From positions 1 to 41,968 of the forward strand of contig DEJH01000004.1 of the NCBI GenBank assembly GCA_002353275.1: DNA of 41,968 nucleotides, written 5' to 3'. Source of the stretch: Caryophanales bacterium UBA2753 (GTDB lineage Bacteria > Bacillota_I > Bacilli_A > RFN20 > CAG-826). This document shows positions 40,243-41,968 of this stretch, piece after piece. The notes beneath the pieces were generated by a model. It saw nothing but the letters and a program-made list of their open reading frames with translations. It did no database searches and was not told the origin of the DNA. The stretch's first letter is position 1. Each line of letters opens with the position of its first letter. The position numbers were made by a program, and so were the translations under genes.

Positions 40243-41310
40243 ATGTCTATTGAACAAGATATATTTCCCTCTTATCATCCAATAAAAGAAAAGTTAATAG
40301 AGTATGGCTTTGAATGTTTTAAAGATATCTATACTTACTCTATTAATTTTCATAACGACGAATTTAAAGCCTTAATCACTATTGATGAAAAAGGTGAAGT
40401 ATATTTTAAAGTTATCGAATTAGCCTTTAATGAAGAATACACTCAAATCAATAATGATTCTTATAAAGGTCAATATATCGGTGAGATTAGGGAAAATTGT
40501 AGAGATATCTTGTTAGATATAAGAAATAAATGTTTTAAAAAGGATATATTTGTCTCTAATCAGGCTAATAGGATTGCTACTATCATTAAAGAAAGATATC
40601 ACGAAGAACCTGATTTTCCTTTTTCTGATCCAAAAATACAAAATTATGGAGTGTTTAGATATCACATTAATAAGAAGTGGTATGGTCTTATTATGAATGT
40701 TAATAAATCTAACTTTCTACCTAATAGTAAGAATGAATTCGTAGACGTTATCAATGTTCGAATTGACGAAAATAATAGAGAACAAATATTAAAAAATGAA
40801 GGCATATATCCTTCTTATCATATGAATAAACAAAAATGGGTTTCTATTTTATTAGATGATACTTTTAATGATGAGGAAGTAATGGAATATATCAATTATT
40901 CTAGAGACTTTATGGTAGGAAAAACTAAAAGGATAAATAATGAAACAATGCATTTTATTCAACCATGCAATCCTTCTTTCTATGATTTAGAAAAGGCTTT
41001 TGTTAGAGATAAAGGAATCACTATTTGGAAACAGTCCAGAAAAGTTAATATTGGTGATATATGTTATATGTATATCGCTTCTCCTATTAAAGCGATTAAA
41101 TATAAATGTGAAGTAGTGGAAACTGATATTCCTTATGAATATAAATCTAAAGAAGTATCAATGACCAAAGTCATGAAGATAAAACTACTTAAGAAGATAG
41201 ATAATAACAATATTAACATTGTTTTTCTTAGATCATTAGGTATCCCTTTATTAAGAGGTCCGGTGACAATCTCTAAAGAAACCGCAAGTAAGATAGAAGA
41301 ATTAATATAA
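40243..41310 (+). CDS. MmcQ/YjbR-like protein fused to an EVE/PUA-like domain
   Basis: The 355-aa protein has two parts. Residues 1-226 resemble long MmcQ/YjbR proteins: an N-terminal helical/strand extension, then a CyaY-like fold with VFRYHINKKWYGLIMNV, VDVINVRIDENNREQIL, and YPSYHMNKQKWVSILLDD. Residues 235-355 look like an EVE domain: MHFIQPCNPSFYDLEKAF, ITIWKQSRKVNIGDICYMY, SPIKAIKYKCEVVETDIPY and FLRSLGIPLLRGPVTISKE. EVE domains read modified bases in DNA or RNA, and YjbR proteins are implicated in DNA binding, so a nucleic-acid sensor is plausible but unproven. It follows the XRE gene with a separate, leaderless-type promoter. Confidence 0.72.
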   Translation: MSIEQDIFPSYHPIKEKLIEYGFECFKDIYTYSINFHNDEFKALITIDEKGEVYFKVIELAFNEEYTQINNDSYKGQYIGEIRENCRDILLDIRNKCFKKDIFVSNQANRIATIIKERYHEEPDFPFSDPKIQNYGVFRYHINKKWYGLIMNVNKSNFLPNSKNEFVDVINVRIDENNREQILKNEGIYPSYHMNKQKWVSILLDDTFNDEEVMEYINYSRDFMVGKTKRINNETMHFIQPCNPSFYDLEKAFVRDKGITIWKQSRKVNIGDICYMYIASPIKAIKYKCEVVETDIPYEYKSKEVSMTKVMKIKLLKKIDNNNINIVFLRSLGIPLLRGPVTISKETASKIEELI

Positions 41311-41467
41311 TAAAGATATATATTTGATGAATAATAGCCATTCAGTATTCGCGATTCATTTTCATCTTCTTCTGAGAGACCATTTTTGAGTGGCTTTGAG
41401 AAAAATTTGAACTTTTTCATTTTTTTATTATCGCTTTTAGAAATAAAAGTAGATAATAGTGATTTGT

Positions 41468-41968
41468 ATGATTGCTGTTATCGTTATTAGTGTCATCACA
41501 TTATTACTCATTACATTATCAATTTTGTTATTTCCTCATATTAAAATAGGAAAGATTAATATCGATACATATTGGATTATTGCTTTAATCGGAGCGATTA
41601 TCATTTTAGCGACTTCTTTATCTCCAATTAACGAAGTCTATAATGAATTAACTTCCTCTTCATCAATTAATCCATTAAAGATATTGATTTTATTCTTTTC
41701 AATGACGATTATCTCCGTCTTCCTCGATGAATTTGGATTATTTAAATATCTCGCTTATAAAGCAAGTAATAAAGCAAAAGGTAATCAATTATCGTTGTTT
41801 TTTATTTTCTACGCTTTAACTTCTTTATTAACAATTTTTACATCTAATGATGTAGTGATATTAACTTTTACTCCATTTATTTGCTTTTTCTGTAAAAGAG
41901 CAAAGATTAATCCTCTTCCATATTTAATCGGGGAATTTGCCGCTGCTAATACGTGGAGTTTAATGTTT
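41468..41968 (+). CDS. ArsB/NhaD-like ion transporter, N-terminal part
   Basis: An open frame starts at the ATG at 41468 and runs off the window end with 167 codons visible. It encodes at least four hydrophobic helices. The segment LTSLLTIFTSNDVVILTFTPFICFF is typical of the ion-transporter superfamily (ArsB, NhaD, CitM/SLC13-like), with the TSNDV-x-x-L-x-x-TP signature, followed by LPYLIGEFAAANTWS. The ion is unknown; arsenite, Na+ or an anion are all possible. GATAAT at 41452-41457 lies ten bases before the start and no ribosome site is seen, as for other genes here. Confidence 0.8.
   Translation, partial: MIAVIVISVITLLLITLSILLFPHIKIGKINIDTYWIIALIGAIIILATSLSPINEVYNELTSSSSINPLKILILFFSMTIISVFLDEFGLFKYLAYKASNKAKGNQLSLFFIFYALTSLLTIFTSNDVVILTFTPFICFFCKRAKINPLPYLIGEFAAANTWSLMF

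Noticed and set aside
41133..41420. Minus-strand open frame of 95 codons with GATAAT close to its ATG
   Set aside because: Most of it lies antisense to the well-supported YjbR-EVE gene, its protein resembles nothing, and there is no ribosome site or proper -35.
1..41968. UGA read as tryptophan (Mycoplasma code)
   Set aside because: Proteins are full length with TGG for Trp and no gene needs TGA readthrough; avoidance of TGA as a stop is a separate observation.

Overview
This is a 42 kb chromosomal stretch from a low-GC bacterium. Firmicutes-type features include RNA polymerase delta (rpoE), a long hibernation factor, NrnA, AGGAGG-type ribosome sites and U-tailed hairpin terminators. The lipoproteins are typical of uncultured gut Bacilli/Tenericutes relatives (RF39/Acholeplasma-like); that placement is inference from gene content. 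Tryptophan is encoded by TGG, so UGA is not read as Trp here. Yet none of the 39 genes whose stop lies in the window ends in TGA (32 TAA, 7 TAG).

Layout. 1-5733 (+): end of ychF, then ispF, argS, rpoE, nrnA, a CysQ-like phosphatase and a CFI-box protein. 5765-8465: tRNA-Gln(CUG), a choline-kinase-like/NifU fusion (-), then VanZ-like and GT92 genes (+). 8498-8950: five-tRNA operon (-), transcribed Val-Tyr-Gln-Lys-Leu. 9064-11654 (-): pgi with an S1-domain gene, and a HAD phosphatase. 11869-15538 (+): gpmI, an M3 oligopeptidase and an orphan DUF1778-type antitoxin gene. 15584-17272 (-): two unknown genes and tRNA-Leu(GAG). 17389-19140 (+): pduL, a TSCPD protein and a potassium channel. 19129-20499: metK behind a compact SAM-clan riboswitch. 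20728-22692 (+): hpf and two unknown genes. 22724-24302 (-): glutathione peroxidase and a CDF metal exporter. 24410-25000: an ECF S component. 25109-29358: two large repeat lipoproteins. 29443-30955 (-): GtrA-like protein and a lipase-like hydrolase. 31048-36927 (+): cysE, an OB/Ig-like lipoprotein, sdaA and an M18 aminopeptidase in one run.

From tRNA-His (36999) onward the content looks accessory: a winged-helix gene remnant, a collagen-like/DUF6273 lipoprotein, a membrane-anchored XRE regulator, a YjbR-EVE fusion and the start of an ArsB/NhaD-like permease that leaves the window.

How the genes fit together. The housekeeping genes cover isoprenoids (ispF), translation (argS, tRNAs, hpf), glycolysis (pgi, gpmI), SAM synthesis (metK), pAp/nanoRNA turnover (nrnA beside cysQ) and peptide/serine catabolism (M3, M18, sdaA, pduL). 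Together they suggest a fermentative, peptide-using cell with an elaborate lipoprotein surface. Several genes have a -10 box only 6-9 bases before the start codon and no Shine-Dalgarno, which implies leaderless transcripts. No rRNA, CRISPR array, insertion sequence or prophage was seen.
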